This document shows positions 44,484 through 54,880 of a DNA stretch of 64,000 bases, in pieces. Position numbers and translations under genes: made by a program. The stretch spans positions 61,054,672 through 61,118,671 of the forward strand of contig JAQMRL010000003.1 of NCBI GenBank assembly GCA_035578175.1, given 5' to 3'. Source of the stretch: Catonia carolina. Its lineage: Eukaryota > Arthropoda > Insecta > Hemiptera > Achilidae. Within the stretch, counting starts at the first letter, position 1. Each line of letters begins with the position of its first letter. Below the pieces are notes generated by a model. The model saw only the letters and a list, made by a program, of their open reading frames with translations, was not told the origin of the DNA and did no database searches.

Positions 44484-47400
44484 CCTAAAATTAATCCTGT
44501 ATTAACTCAAAAATAAAAAAAAACTTCGCACACGTGAGTAATTGGTGTGAAAGAACTTTATTGTGAGTCACACTGTATTGCACTGACCGGCTAAGACACT
44601 CCTGTAATAAAATTGACAATAAAAAAAAATACCCTATATCCTAACTCTAGCAATCACGAAAACACTCCAATACTTAAACCTCTTTAAAACAACAACTTAA
44701 AACATTCCAAAACATCGATTTTCATTAGTTATTAATTGGCAAGGCTATATATAAATATAAAAAAATTAAAAAATCATACTGACGGCTAAGAGAAAATAAA
44801 ATGTGAACAACTTGTAGCTAACTGAAAGCAAACTTACCCCAAAAAAAAACAATAATGTATTCGACAGTCCACAATACAACATGCAGTAGGCCTGCGTTAA
44901 GATACGAGGCAAAAGAGAAATAGTGAATAAAAATACCTATTATATTAAATATATACTAGTACAATTATATATATTGTACATAATACGGGCCTTGAAACAT
45001 TTATATAATTGCTATGAGACGTAAAGAAAGAAAAAAAAAATAAAAATATTGACTATAAAAAGATTTAAGCAATGACTTTCGTGATTCTGACAGTCCAAAC
45101 GCAAAATACAACCAAATGTTTCTAGTACATTATATTTAAACCAAAACCCATACATCAAATCACGTAATGTGATCCAATACACGGACATTATCCCTATTGA
45201 AGACGTTAATTTCTTTATAAAAAAAAAATGTTATAAGTCCCAAAATAAACACATTTAAAATATCGAGGACAGGAACCAAATATCGTTCTATGGCGTTAGT
45301 TTAAAATATTTAAAAATTAAAAATAAAACCAATACTATAGTTAAAAACAACGTTTTGTTAACAAACTCAGCAGAGGACCTGCAATTTGACATGGATATGT
45401 CCACAAAAATAAAACGTGATACACAAAATGCTATTATAAATTTAAAAAAAAAATAATTGTAGAGACAAAGCTGTAAAAAAAAATCAACGAGAATGCGACT
45501 AAAATAGGCCAATAGTCAAATGTTACAAGCAACAGAAAAGCTTCTTAAAAACAGCGCAGGTAGGAAGAAACACTGTTAGCAAAACTGGAATCTAAAAGTG
45601 GTCAAAAAAAGTCAGTAAACAGAAATATGATTAAGAGTGGTAACAAAATTTTGTTAAAAAAAAACGGAATTTAACGGATATATAGCAGATAAAGAAACGA
45701 AAAACACAATTCAAACAAACACTAGTACTAAAATGAAAAAAAAAATCGCCCTGAAGTAATAGAAAAAATAAAAATACAAAAAGAATGGCTGCTAAAAAAA
45801 AAATGACACGCCTAAAAAAAACATCTAAAGTATCACCGAAGTACAAAGAGACTGTAAACAGATGTGCAGAATTTGATTGGAAAAATAGCTTGAATGGATG
45901 AAACACAATTAAGAAAAACTACGGAGAAAGAGAAAAAAAAAATTTAAAAACAACAATTACAGAATTAAGGAAATCGCTTTTAGCTAAATAGAACAAAATA
46001 GAACCCTGATATTGTGAAAAGTCGTGTTAATACCAAATGAAATATTAAGCAGAAAGAGACTTGAGTGTGTTGTCCCTAACATGAAAATAAATTACAGTTA
46101 GTCGATGATGAAGAAACAGAATCCAACGGCGTAAACACTATAAAATTAAAAATTTTGGTGGTAAAAAACCACCATCGGCACCTGTTTTGAAAGATAAACT
46201 GAATACTTACGCTATCAATACAGATTGTAAATGATAAAGTTGTAAAGCCAAAATGTAATACCACACAACACCCAAAATAAAATATTCAGAAAACGGAAAA
46301 GATATTTGTGATAGTAAACACAAAAATAAATTGAAAGTGTAAGTGTACAAAAATGAAAAACAAAGATTAAATTAAAAATACATTTCAAGGGACTGAATCG
46401 AAAAAATTATAACTAAACAGAAGCGTAAATAAAACTGCGAACAACTTGCCGCTGATATCAAAGTGGCTAAGGGTCTGGAAAATTTGACGCATTGTGACGA
46501 ACGAGAATTAAAAATTAATTCCTTTGGATCTTAGGGAACCAGAACCTAAATCAAACGAAACTCCTACTATAGATTGGACGTTATTTGGCCAGAAACTGGG
46601 ATGACCTAGTTGAAAATCTCATTGTAGTTCATTTGATTAAGCCAAAACATGAAAATTCCAACGAAATTTTTATTGAAAACATTACGGGGTAAAACTGTTA
46701 ATGGAAAAAAAACGAAGCACAAAATGCAACAAAACATTATAGAAATATAGGATAAAAAAAATAGAAGTAGCTACAAACTGAAACAAAAATACTATGAAAA
46801 ATTTCAACTTGTACTATTGGGTGTGTGACTATGAAAACGAGCGCTATTTTACTATACAAGAAAAGTTGAAAAAAAAATTGATCTCTGACGACCTTTACTG
46901 AAGACAAATCCTTGAAGGTGCTTGAGTTCCAAAATTGAGAATGAGGACGGCAGTGCACCGTAGTCGAGGACTACGACTTATGCTAAGGATTAAATATATC
47001 TTTACATACCAGGAAGATCGAAAAAGCAGAATCCTTATGGCAGGAAATGCTGGGTTTTCCAGAGATGTTAAACTATGCTGATTACAGGTGTAGTTGCGTG
47101 TTAAGCTCATCTGATATGCGAACTTTAGTAAGACTTCATTAGATTCTCGGCCATTAAATTAAAATGATCATTCTCGAACTTATATAATACTAAAAAAACC
47201 ACACAAAAAAAAACAACTATTAGTATAACTTCGAATTATTGCTATTTCATTATTAAGTATAAAATAACGTATAATTTTAAAACATAAAATTTCAAAACTT
47301 TTCATTTTTTAAGTTAAATAATTGTAAGAATAGCGTATTATTTGCATTCCGTGTATAATTGATAAAAATAGTTCACTTCGAACCTCGAACTGCATAACAT

Positions 47401-48097
47401 GACTATTATATCAAAAAAAAATTAGTCATTGCCATGTCTATACTCATTTTACTCACAAGAAACACGCAAAAATTATGGAAACTTTATTTTGCCCAAAAAT
47501 CCATGTCCCAATAAACAAAATGCAATCAAAAATATTGCATAAATCATTCCTATAAAATACGTCAGAATAACAGCTGATTTTAAATTCAACGTGATGGTTA
47601 ATTATGTCACGTAGTTCGATAAAGGATATTATCTTTCATAGTAGTATCCGCAATGTTGTGATATACCATGTATTAAATACTATGTATTGTTAAACACATA
47701 CAATAAAAAAAAATTATGAATTCCTACATGTAACTCTGATATTGTACGCTAATTACATCAGAAATAAAACTCCACAGGCTGGCAATTCCACAATGTTGCC
47801 ATGTCTACACTGTAAAAAAAATTAACTTATAAAACTTATTTACATTGAATAATTATAAATGTAATGTAACTGCTGAAAGAAAACAGAATTATTTACTAAG
47901 ATCTTATAACGGTAATATAAATCCACAATATTTTCATCTCATAACGACGTTAAAAGAAAACAATACAATTATACACATTCCAAAGCCGCATATCTTGTAC
48001 ATAACCCTGAAAAAAGACCTACATTAACATAAAATATAACTCCATAATTTCTGGAAAAGAAATTTATTTCAAAAAAAAAGATCACTGTCTAGAATCA

Positions 48098-48115
48098 ACC
48101 TTGGCGCTTCCACCA
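48098..48115 (-). other. Candidate primer-binding site
   Basis: Minus strand TGGTGGAAGCGCCAAGG begins 5-6 nt inside the 5' LTR edge. The TGG start is required to pair with a tRNA CCA end. I could not match it to a specific tRNA. Confidence 0.45.
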
Positions 48116-48120
48116 TGTCA

Positions 48121-49316
48121 GGTATTAAATAAAATTGTAAAAATTAATAAAATGAATGAATTGAATTGGTGCTGTAATAAAATTAAAAGATAGATTGGAT
48201 TATTAAAAATGTACCGTGTTTTACACACGAGAATTAGTGTTTCCTTTGAACAGGATTTAATTTTTAAAAAAAAAATTCTTTAATTTTATTTAAGGTATGA
48301 TTTTGTTGTTCGTGAGGTAGTGTGAGTGATTAAAACGTATTCCAAGTAGATGTCTCCATTCTTCTACTCCATTCAGCGGTAATAACCTGTAAATTTCACT
48401 CAACCACTTACCTGTTTTAAAATAATCTATATTAAAGGTTGCCTCCACCAGGACGTCGTAGAACGGCCCAACGTCCAAGACCTGAAATTTCCTACGAAGG
48501 AATTTAAAAAAAAAAATACTTTGGGGGAAGTTTTGATTGGAGAGTCAAAACCCTGTTTCAAGTTGTTACTGTGAAATATCAGCTCAGATTTCTCTAGAGA
48601 GCCACTGTTCTCGCTTTGTGGTTTGCGAGAAAGTACGGCTGTTTTCAGATTACGGAATCCTTTCAGACAGTGAACATAAATTTTGTAACCAAAACATATT
48701 GCAACTTAATAAAAATCACCATACAAGGCCATTGGTGAATAAATCTTGGAGAAACAAGAAATTTTAGTAAATTCGCCAAGACATATACCTTTTTGTGTTT
48801 ATAAATAATCAAACACGGTGCAGTGTTTAATATGGAGGTTCAAAAATAAATTTGTAGGTACAGTAGCTCTAAAACAGTACCCAGAAGCGTTATAACTGTA
48901 CTGAATAACGTTCATTCAAGTATCACCCATTATGAATACAATTCAATGTTGGAGTACATTCATCTGAAAAACTTATTTCTAAGACTAGACTAACAAAACA
49001 GGAAGATATTCTTTTAAAATAAAAAACAAGAGACGAATTTCAGTTTAACATTTTAGATTTATTTTTATAAATTTATATTTTTTTAAACGTTTTTTTTTTT
49101 GGTATTTAATTTAAAGTTTTTAACATTTTATAATTAAAATTTTAAATAATATTTCTTCTTTTTTTTTTAAATTTGAACAGAATTAAATTATTTTTGTTAA
49201 TTATTTTTATTTTTATATATTTTTAACGTATTTAAAGTAGGTATTTAATTTAAAGTTTTTAACATTTTATAATTAAAATTGTGTTTTTATTATTAGCCCA
49301 TTATTATTATTTTTAA

Positions 49317-49377
<61 letters not shown>

Positions 49378-50191
49378 TAATCAAAAAAACTAAATGATTT
49401 CACTAATTCTACATGAAATTTTTTTTTTATTTACTATTATTTAACTATATTTTTGTTTTATATTTTCCATTTAAAATGGTTCTAAAAAAAAAGGTTATTT
49501 TTTTCTTTTCTTCATTTTTTTTTTTTATTTAGTTGTACAAAAGAAAATTAAAAGAAAATTACCTTTTTTAGTGAGTATCCAATCACAGCACCTTAGAAAA
49601 ACGAACTTTTCGCGTACACAATAGGAAAAACACTCAGACGATCTTCTTCACACACACGGCTGACCGGGGCGCTAATTACCGGCGTACGGAGGGGGAAAAC
49701 CAATCAAACTAGCCGTTATGAAAGACGTTGACAATCCGGCGTAAAACAAACGCGTTAATTGGCCGCAAAAAGTGCTGAAGTAACGGTAGGCCCCTCTACA
49801 AAAAGTACGTAGAGATGGAACTGAAAAATTGTTCCCAGGATCCAGAATTGCCAAGTAAGGGTTTTAAACAGTGAGAACTGAAAATAGGCCTTTAGGCTTT
49901 CTTATTTCCCACGAGAAAACGCGATGTAAAAACATGTGTAATAAAACCAACTAGAATGAACTAATAAAACGTGATTTCTTTATGAAATAATAAAAATTAT
50001 TGAAAAGAACAATGCTATGTAAAATTACAAACTTTATTCATAATAAAATAATATTTTTCTTCCTTAACGAATAAAGAAAAAAAACACCATTTTAATTATT
50101 TTAAAAAGACAAAATTTGATCAACTCCAAGGGTCTAGGGAGATTTCCAACAAAAGTCGAAAATTTGGAATAGTAAAGTCAAAAACTTTACA
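48121..50191 (-). repeat. 5' LTR, 2071 bp
   Basis: Direct repeat of 37336-39401. On the sense strand it starts TGTAAAG and ends AATACC, the final C replacing the A of the 3' LTR. TATAAATTTATAAAAATAAA-type TATA candidates lie near 49067-49090 and would start transcription upstream of the splice donor at 48411. Confidence 0.85.
48406..48414 (-). promoter_or_regulatory. Consensus splice donor in the 5' LTR
   Basis: The minus strand reads CAG|GTAAGT, a perfect 5' splice-site consensus, about 1.78 kb into the LTR. The same site at 37621-37629 in the 3' LTR has no downstream partner inside the element. Paired with the acceptor at 42009 it defines a 6403-nt intron. Confidence 0.55.
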
Positions 50192-50724
50192 GTAGGCCTA
50201 TGTTATGTTTGAAAATAAGAAATGTGTAGCCTGTTTAGAAAATAAGGTAACTGATACATAGTTGTTCCATACATGTATTTTGTGTATTTCTTACAAATTT
50301 TATGAATCAGTTACAAATTTTGTTAATTTCTTAATGATTATGTAAATATGCAATAATAAGTAAGATTAACTTAACTTTTTTGTTTATGTGATTAGCTGTA
50401 GTCTACTTAAGTAAATTTAATGTAGAAAATAAGAATAGGAATAGGAAATACTAATCTTAAAAAGGTAGAGTAGCATTAAAGTTATATCTTAAATAATTGT
50501 TATTGTTAGAAAATGAGAGTAGCCATTGGGTTTTATTTCTCTTATGACAATATAATCCTTAGGTTGTTTAAGTTTGAATAAAATTGTTCGTTAGTCTAAG
50601 TTCTAGTTACAATAAAAAAAACTTTTGTATGGTGTTTAAAGTCTGTACGATCGAGCAATCGTTTAACCGCCATAAGTTTAGTCGGTGTGGCGTTGGGCCG
50701 CTGCTCCAAGTACGACATAAAGTT
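50192..50724. other. Right flank of the LTR element
   Basis: AT-rich, no gene. It begins GTAGGCCTATG; the left flank ends AATAGTCA, so no target duplication is seen. Confidence 0.4.
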
Positions 50725-51030
50725 ACCCAGTCATCTTGTTACCATGTCTCATTTCAAAATACTGGAACGTTTATGTGATCCTTAGCTCGTGACACTAATG
50801 CTTTAACAGTATACAGAACATACTGTAACTGAACACTCTGAATATTTATACTTTGTTAATGTACAATACTGTACAAGTTATACTGTGCAAAATGTATTGT
50901 ATCTACTCATAGATTGCAGTGTTGTTCAAAAATCTCTATGTGGGATTGCGATTTTATGAATAACATTTTTCCGATCCAGATAAATTCGGATTATTTGGCC
51001 ATCCGGATAAATGAGTTATAGTACTGAACC
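50725..51030 (-). mobile_element. Tigger-like element fragment
   Basis: Inverted relative of 14500-15145: the same CTGTATACTGTTAAAGCATT, GTACAGTATTGTACATT and TTCATAAAATCG blocks, then CCGGATAAATGAGTTATAGT at the terminal end. Confidence 0.6.
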
Positions 51031-51816
51031 TGTAGAATATCGATATCTTTCTACATTATTATATATAATAATTTAAAATTATAGACATTTAATTTGTTAA
51101 TTTGATTTATTTAACTAAATAAATAATATCTAAAATTATTTAAATTATTTCAAATAAAATATTAATAATCAGTATTTAATTTTTATAAGAAAAATGTTTT
51201 TTTTAAATTAATTACTGTTAAACAGTTGATTAATACAAATTAAATACCTATTTATTATTTTTTTATTTTAAATAATTTAGCTAAACTTTTTTTTTTAAAT
51301 TTAAATTATCATTTTTTTGCCCATAACGGGCAGGTGGAGTGTTAAATTAATTGCACTCGACCTGTTGGTTCCAGGGCTACAAAAAATAGTTCTGTTTTTT
51401 ATCATGTAGTCAGCCAATTATGACTGAACTATTTAAGAACAGAAGAGGTAGAGGTGTAAAAGACACTAGTCAAAGTTATCCCCAGTGAGAGTAATAAATT
51501 TCACTGTACAGCCAGACCCTGTGGTGAATGAAGGGGAAGTGTCATTTACAGGGTTGAAAGTAGATGCTTTTCGGAAGGCCTGGCATACTGATAAGCGTAT
51601 TCTTTCAACCCAGTGAGGAAGGCAATAGTAAACCACCTCACTCCTCGTTTTTACTTAGTAAAACCTCTAGAGGTTCAAACCGGCTGTTGACCTAAACAAC
51701 AGTAATTGTTTAAATATTATTTATTTATTTATTTAAATAAATAAAATTATCAAATTAAATGTCTATAATTTTAAATTATTTTATATAATAATGTTGAAAG
51801 AAATCGATCTTCTACA
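51031..51816. mobile_element. AT-rich foldback element with family B in the loop
   Basis: TGTAGAATATCGATATCTTT at the left pairs with inverted TGTAGAAGATCGATTTCTTT at the right. Both continue into TATAATAATTTAAAATTATA and GACATTTAATTTG blocks. Arms are about 100-200 bp. A reverse family B copy occupies the middle. Confidence 0.7.
51318..51702 (-). mobile_element. Family B copy in the foldback element
   Basis: Starts TGCCCATAACGGGCAGGTGG and ends GTTGACCTAAACAACA on this strand. No clear target duplication, because both flanks are simple A/T sequence. Confidence 0.75.
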
Positions 51817-52925
51817 AACCTTTTTCTTCTTCTTTTCTAACGTTCAGTTCACTGTGTTTTATTCATATTTGTGTTCCGGTATTTTATGATACAGATGTGG
51901 TTTTATTCAATATTTTTCCAATCAGAATCAATGTTTATTGAACATAGATTAATATAGGCTTAAGTTCGAAATATAGAAAAAAATATATATTATAATGCGC
52001 AGTAAATTTAGATAGGCAATAAAATTAACAAAGAACAGATATTATGAATGAAGGAGATATAGAAAGGGAATTAATGCGTAGGCATATACTATTTCTTGAG
52101 TGACTACGTATTCTTAAAACGAATTTTATTAATACACACAAACAGCTGTCCCATAGAATAAACGACGAACAAAACGCAAAAAGTACAACGGTAGAACGCC
52201 TCCATTTTATGTCGTCATAAGAACGTCATAATTATCACAAGGAGAGGTCATATTTCAAGGCTTTTGTTTATCCCTTCCATAAAATTTAAATAACGAACAT
52301 AACATATTTGTTAACAAAAATATTAAGAAAAAGATAAGAGAGGGGGTAATAAAGAAAGAATGAAATAAGAAGAAGGGCGAGGTTAGGGAGGTTAACATAT
52401 CCAATTTGTTGCAATCATCGTTATCGATTCATGGCTGCGATATGGAATATCGATTACCTTGCATCTTTAATTTTGTATCTAATAATATTACATTTTACAT
52501 ACATTATAATACATTATCATAAACCTACATTGTCTGCAATTTATTGATGAATAATTGATTGAACACATACAATATAAACTTTGTGCTAATCGAATTCTTA
52601 GGTTCGGTATTAAATATATAATACCTGCAATTTTGTTGTAAAACAGAACTGTAATTGTTTATTGTAATTACAATGGAACATGGTTTACATCCTCTTATGA
52701 ACTGAAAAGATTCAATGGATTTTTTATGAATATTTTAATCCGTCCGTAGTGTACAGTATCTTTCCTTTCAAAAATTGTTCACGGTTACTCATTAAGAAAA
52801 TCGTTTTGACAAAACTTATTCTTATCATCATCATAAACAATACGGTTTAGGCCGCTTGGTTTGTTCCAACTGCAAATTTAGTTACTTATATGTTATTTCT
52901 CAATGAAGTTGGGATACCCATCTCT
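51817..52925. other. No recognisable feature
   Basis: AT-rich intergenic DNA without a supported ORF, repeat terminus or RNA. Confidence 0.4.
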
Positions 52926-53680
52926 TCCGAGGTCATTCAATACCCCGTTTCCCGATTGGCTTGTAACTAATCTGTTTGGAAAATCGATCATCTGGCATTC
53001 GCAACAAATGACAATAAAACTATTTTCTGTATTTCTGAATAATTTAATATTAATCCTAACACACTAACTCATGTCTAATATCTTTATTTTTTAATGGTCC
53101 AACAATCTATACCCTGTTAATATTTTTAGAAATTTCATCTCAGCAGCTTCTATTCTTGTTATCTACTGAGCAGTCATGATCGAATACTCTGAACAATCGA
53201 ATAGATTAAAACTGGCAGAATCAAGGTTTAATAAATTTTTAAAACAATCTCCCTCAGCAGTTACTGACCAGCGTTTTCCTCAAGGTGTACATAAGCTATG
53301 AGAAGCTTTTCCAGTTTAATTTTTGGATCTCTTGATTCCACATAAGACATCACACCGTGAGAAAACGAATGTGTCGAATAGGTTTTGTCATTCAAAACTA
53401 CATTGCTTCTGAGAATATCTGTACCCTTGAAAACTATCAACTTTGTCATCTCTAAAAAACCCCCGACACAAGGTTATATCGTTGAACAGTTAAGCAGCAT
53501 AAGAGTTTGAACAGGCCTCTGTAAATCACACCAGACTTTACAATGAGGACTAAAGTAGTTAAACTAAGTTTAAACAATGGTGTTCGTAAAGAGGCTCTCT
53601 GCTAACATCACCAAATCATCAGCGAAAGCTGAAATTTTGAATGGGGTTAAACTTTTTTTGTCTTTAATTACGATACTATA
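52926..53680 (-). pseudogene. Degraded RTE/CR1-type LINE, RT C-terminal part
   Basis: The minus strand shows the RT catalytic motif AFADDLVML at about 53600-53631. A badly frameshifted reading (about 52980-53210) then follows the pattern LPVLIY...MTAQ..TRIEAAEMKFLK, then DIRHELG and LRMPD.RFP, typical after the RT core in these LINEs. Many stops interrupt it. It lies head-to-tail with a different LINE at 53880. Confidence 0.6.
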
Positions 53681-53879
53681 CATTGAGCTTCACAATTTCC
53701 GTAAATGATATTTAATTAGTGGTGGGGAAGTTTACTTTAAGGAGATAAGGTACCCAGTGGTATATTCTCCCTTTAGAACTATGGGTGTTGTCCGTTATTC
53801 AGACCAAGAGGTCTCTGCTCTATTTTCGCTTTAGGCGTCACAAGTTCGAAAGTTCCTTTTGACTAGATCACGGGTTAGT

Positions 53880-54860
53880 TGGTTTGGATGGTCATCTAGT
53901 CGTTCGCGAAATTTACTATAGAAGGACGCAGTTAGTTCCTTTACCGTCGGAATCGTGAAGGATTTTATTGCTTACATGAAAAGGTGCGCCAAAAGCAAGT
54001 CTCAAGAATTTTAATTGAAAGGCCTGGATCGACTTTAAGTTACTCTCTGCCGCTACTTCAAAGAGTTGGACACCATAAGTCCAGATTAGTCTCAAAATAA
54101 TTTTGTGTATTAAAGGTTTAGAACTGAGGTTCAATTTTTGATCGAGGGTTAATTAAACAGAACTAACAAAACTCTTTTGTTGCATGCAATTATTCCATTC
54201 AACAACTACGGCGTCATAAATGCAACTTCTAAACAGGAGAATAAGGTGACATATCAGACGAATAATACTCTGTATTACTACTCTAATTAAAACTCCAAAG
54301 GTATTCCTTTTATACCATCACCCATCATAAACGATTTCTATAAACTTCATTAAAGACCTTCTGGACACGTAAAAATGCCACAAACGTATGTATGTACCTT
54401 TAACTATCTGTTTCTCGGTTAATTGTGAGCGCAAAAAACCGTACAAGATCTTTCAGAATAAAATCCAGCCTGTATTTCTAAGAGAATCATAGTATACGTA
54501 TGTTATTTCACTTAAACCATTTGAAATTAGTTTGGCATAATTCTTACAACCTGTGTTTAATATGGCTGTAATTGGTTAGGATCGTTCATTTCCCCTTTCT
54601 TATAGAGTGGTACGATGACTTTGTTAAGCCAGTCGACTGGAACATGGGCATTACAATCAAAAAATTCAGAAAGCGACTTAAATACCAATTAGAACCATAT
54701 TTGAATAGCACAAAAGAAAAACTGTCACGTGATCCAGGTGCTTTACGATTTTTAGAGGATTCTAGAGCAGAGAGAATTTCTGTCATTATGATTTTGTCTA
54801 CATCTCCTTTTATCTGGTACAATTTATTATTTTATAGGCTACTAAATGTACACATCCCGA
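53880..54860 (-). pseudogene. Degraded jockey-like LINE
   Basis: Minus strand pieces: an RT start segment with SSKNRKAPGSRDSFS (54586-54822), then a post-RT segment with IIRLIWTYG-like LRLIWTYGVQLFEVAAESN and IQAFQLKFLRLAFGAP (53916-54134), and the terminal reading PTVKELTASFYSKFRERLDD followed by HPNQL. The RT palm between them has been deleted or is unreadable. The sequence differs from the intact RT at 21659, so it is another subfamily. Confidence 0.65.
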
Positions 54861-54880
54861 AATTCATTGAAGAAACTTGT

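Larger units (their letters stand above)
42027..48097. other. ORF-less interior where gag-pol would be expected
   Basis: About 6.1 kb without an open frame longer than about 90 codons on either strand. I could not find an RT, protease, integrase or gag zinc-knuckle motif. The plus strand is strikingly A-rich, so the sense strand is T-rich, opposite to the usual coding bias of retroelements. Local features are a C8-9 run near 43470 on the sense strand, a less AT-rich patch at 43560-44080, and the repeats at 44100-44483. If the donor and acceptor are used, nearly all of this is intron. Confidence 0.6.
37336..50191 (-). mobile_element. env-bearing LTR element lacking gag and pol
   Basis: Two 2.07-kb direct repeats bracket an 8.72-kb interior. 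Sense is the minus strand: a polypurine tract adjoins the 3' LTR, a TGG-starting primer-site candidate adjoins the 5' LTR, and a 639-aa env-like ORF sits at the 3' end of the interior, all in that orientation. LTRs differ only by homopolymer or ATT-unit slippage (5 nt in total) plus one terminal base, so insertion or gene conversion is recent. The 6.1 kb expected to hold gag-pol has no ORF. Flanks show no clear target duplication. Closest concept: an errantivirus-like element reduced to an env-carrying LARD-type derivative. Confidence 0.8.

Noticed and set aside
45288..47110. Minus-strand hydrophobic frames of 60-90 codons within the LTR-element interior as gag/pol remnants
   Set aside because: Phe/Ile/Leu-rich readings of T-rich DNA with no retroviral motif.
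38530..49378. The 2-kb direct repeats as a simple segmental duplication
   Set aside because: The polypurine tract, TG...CA style ends and interior env gene all agree on an LTR-element orientation.
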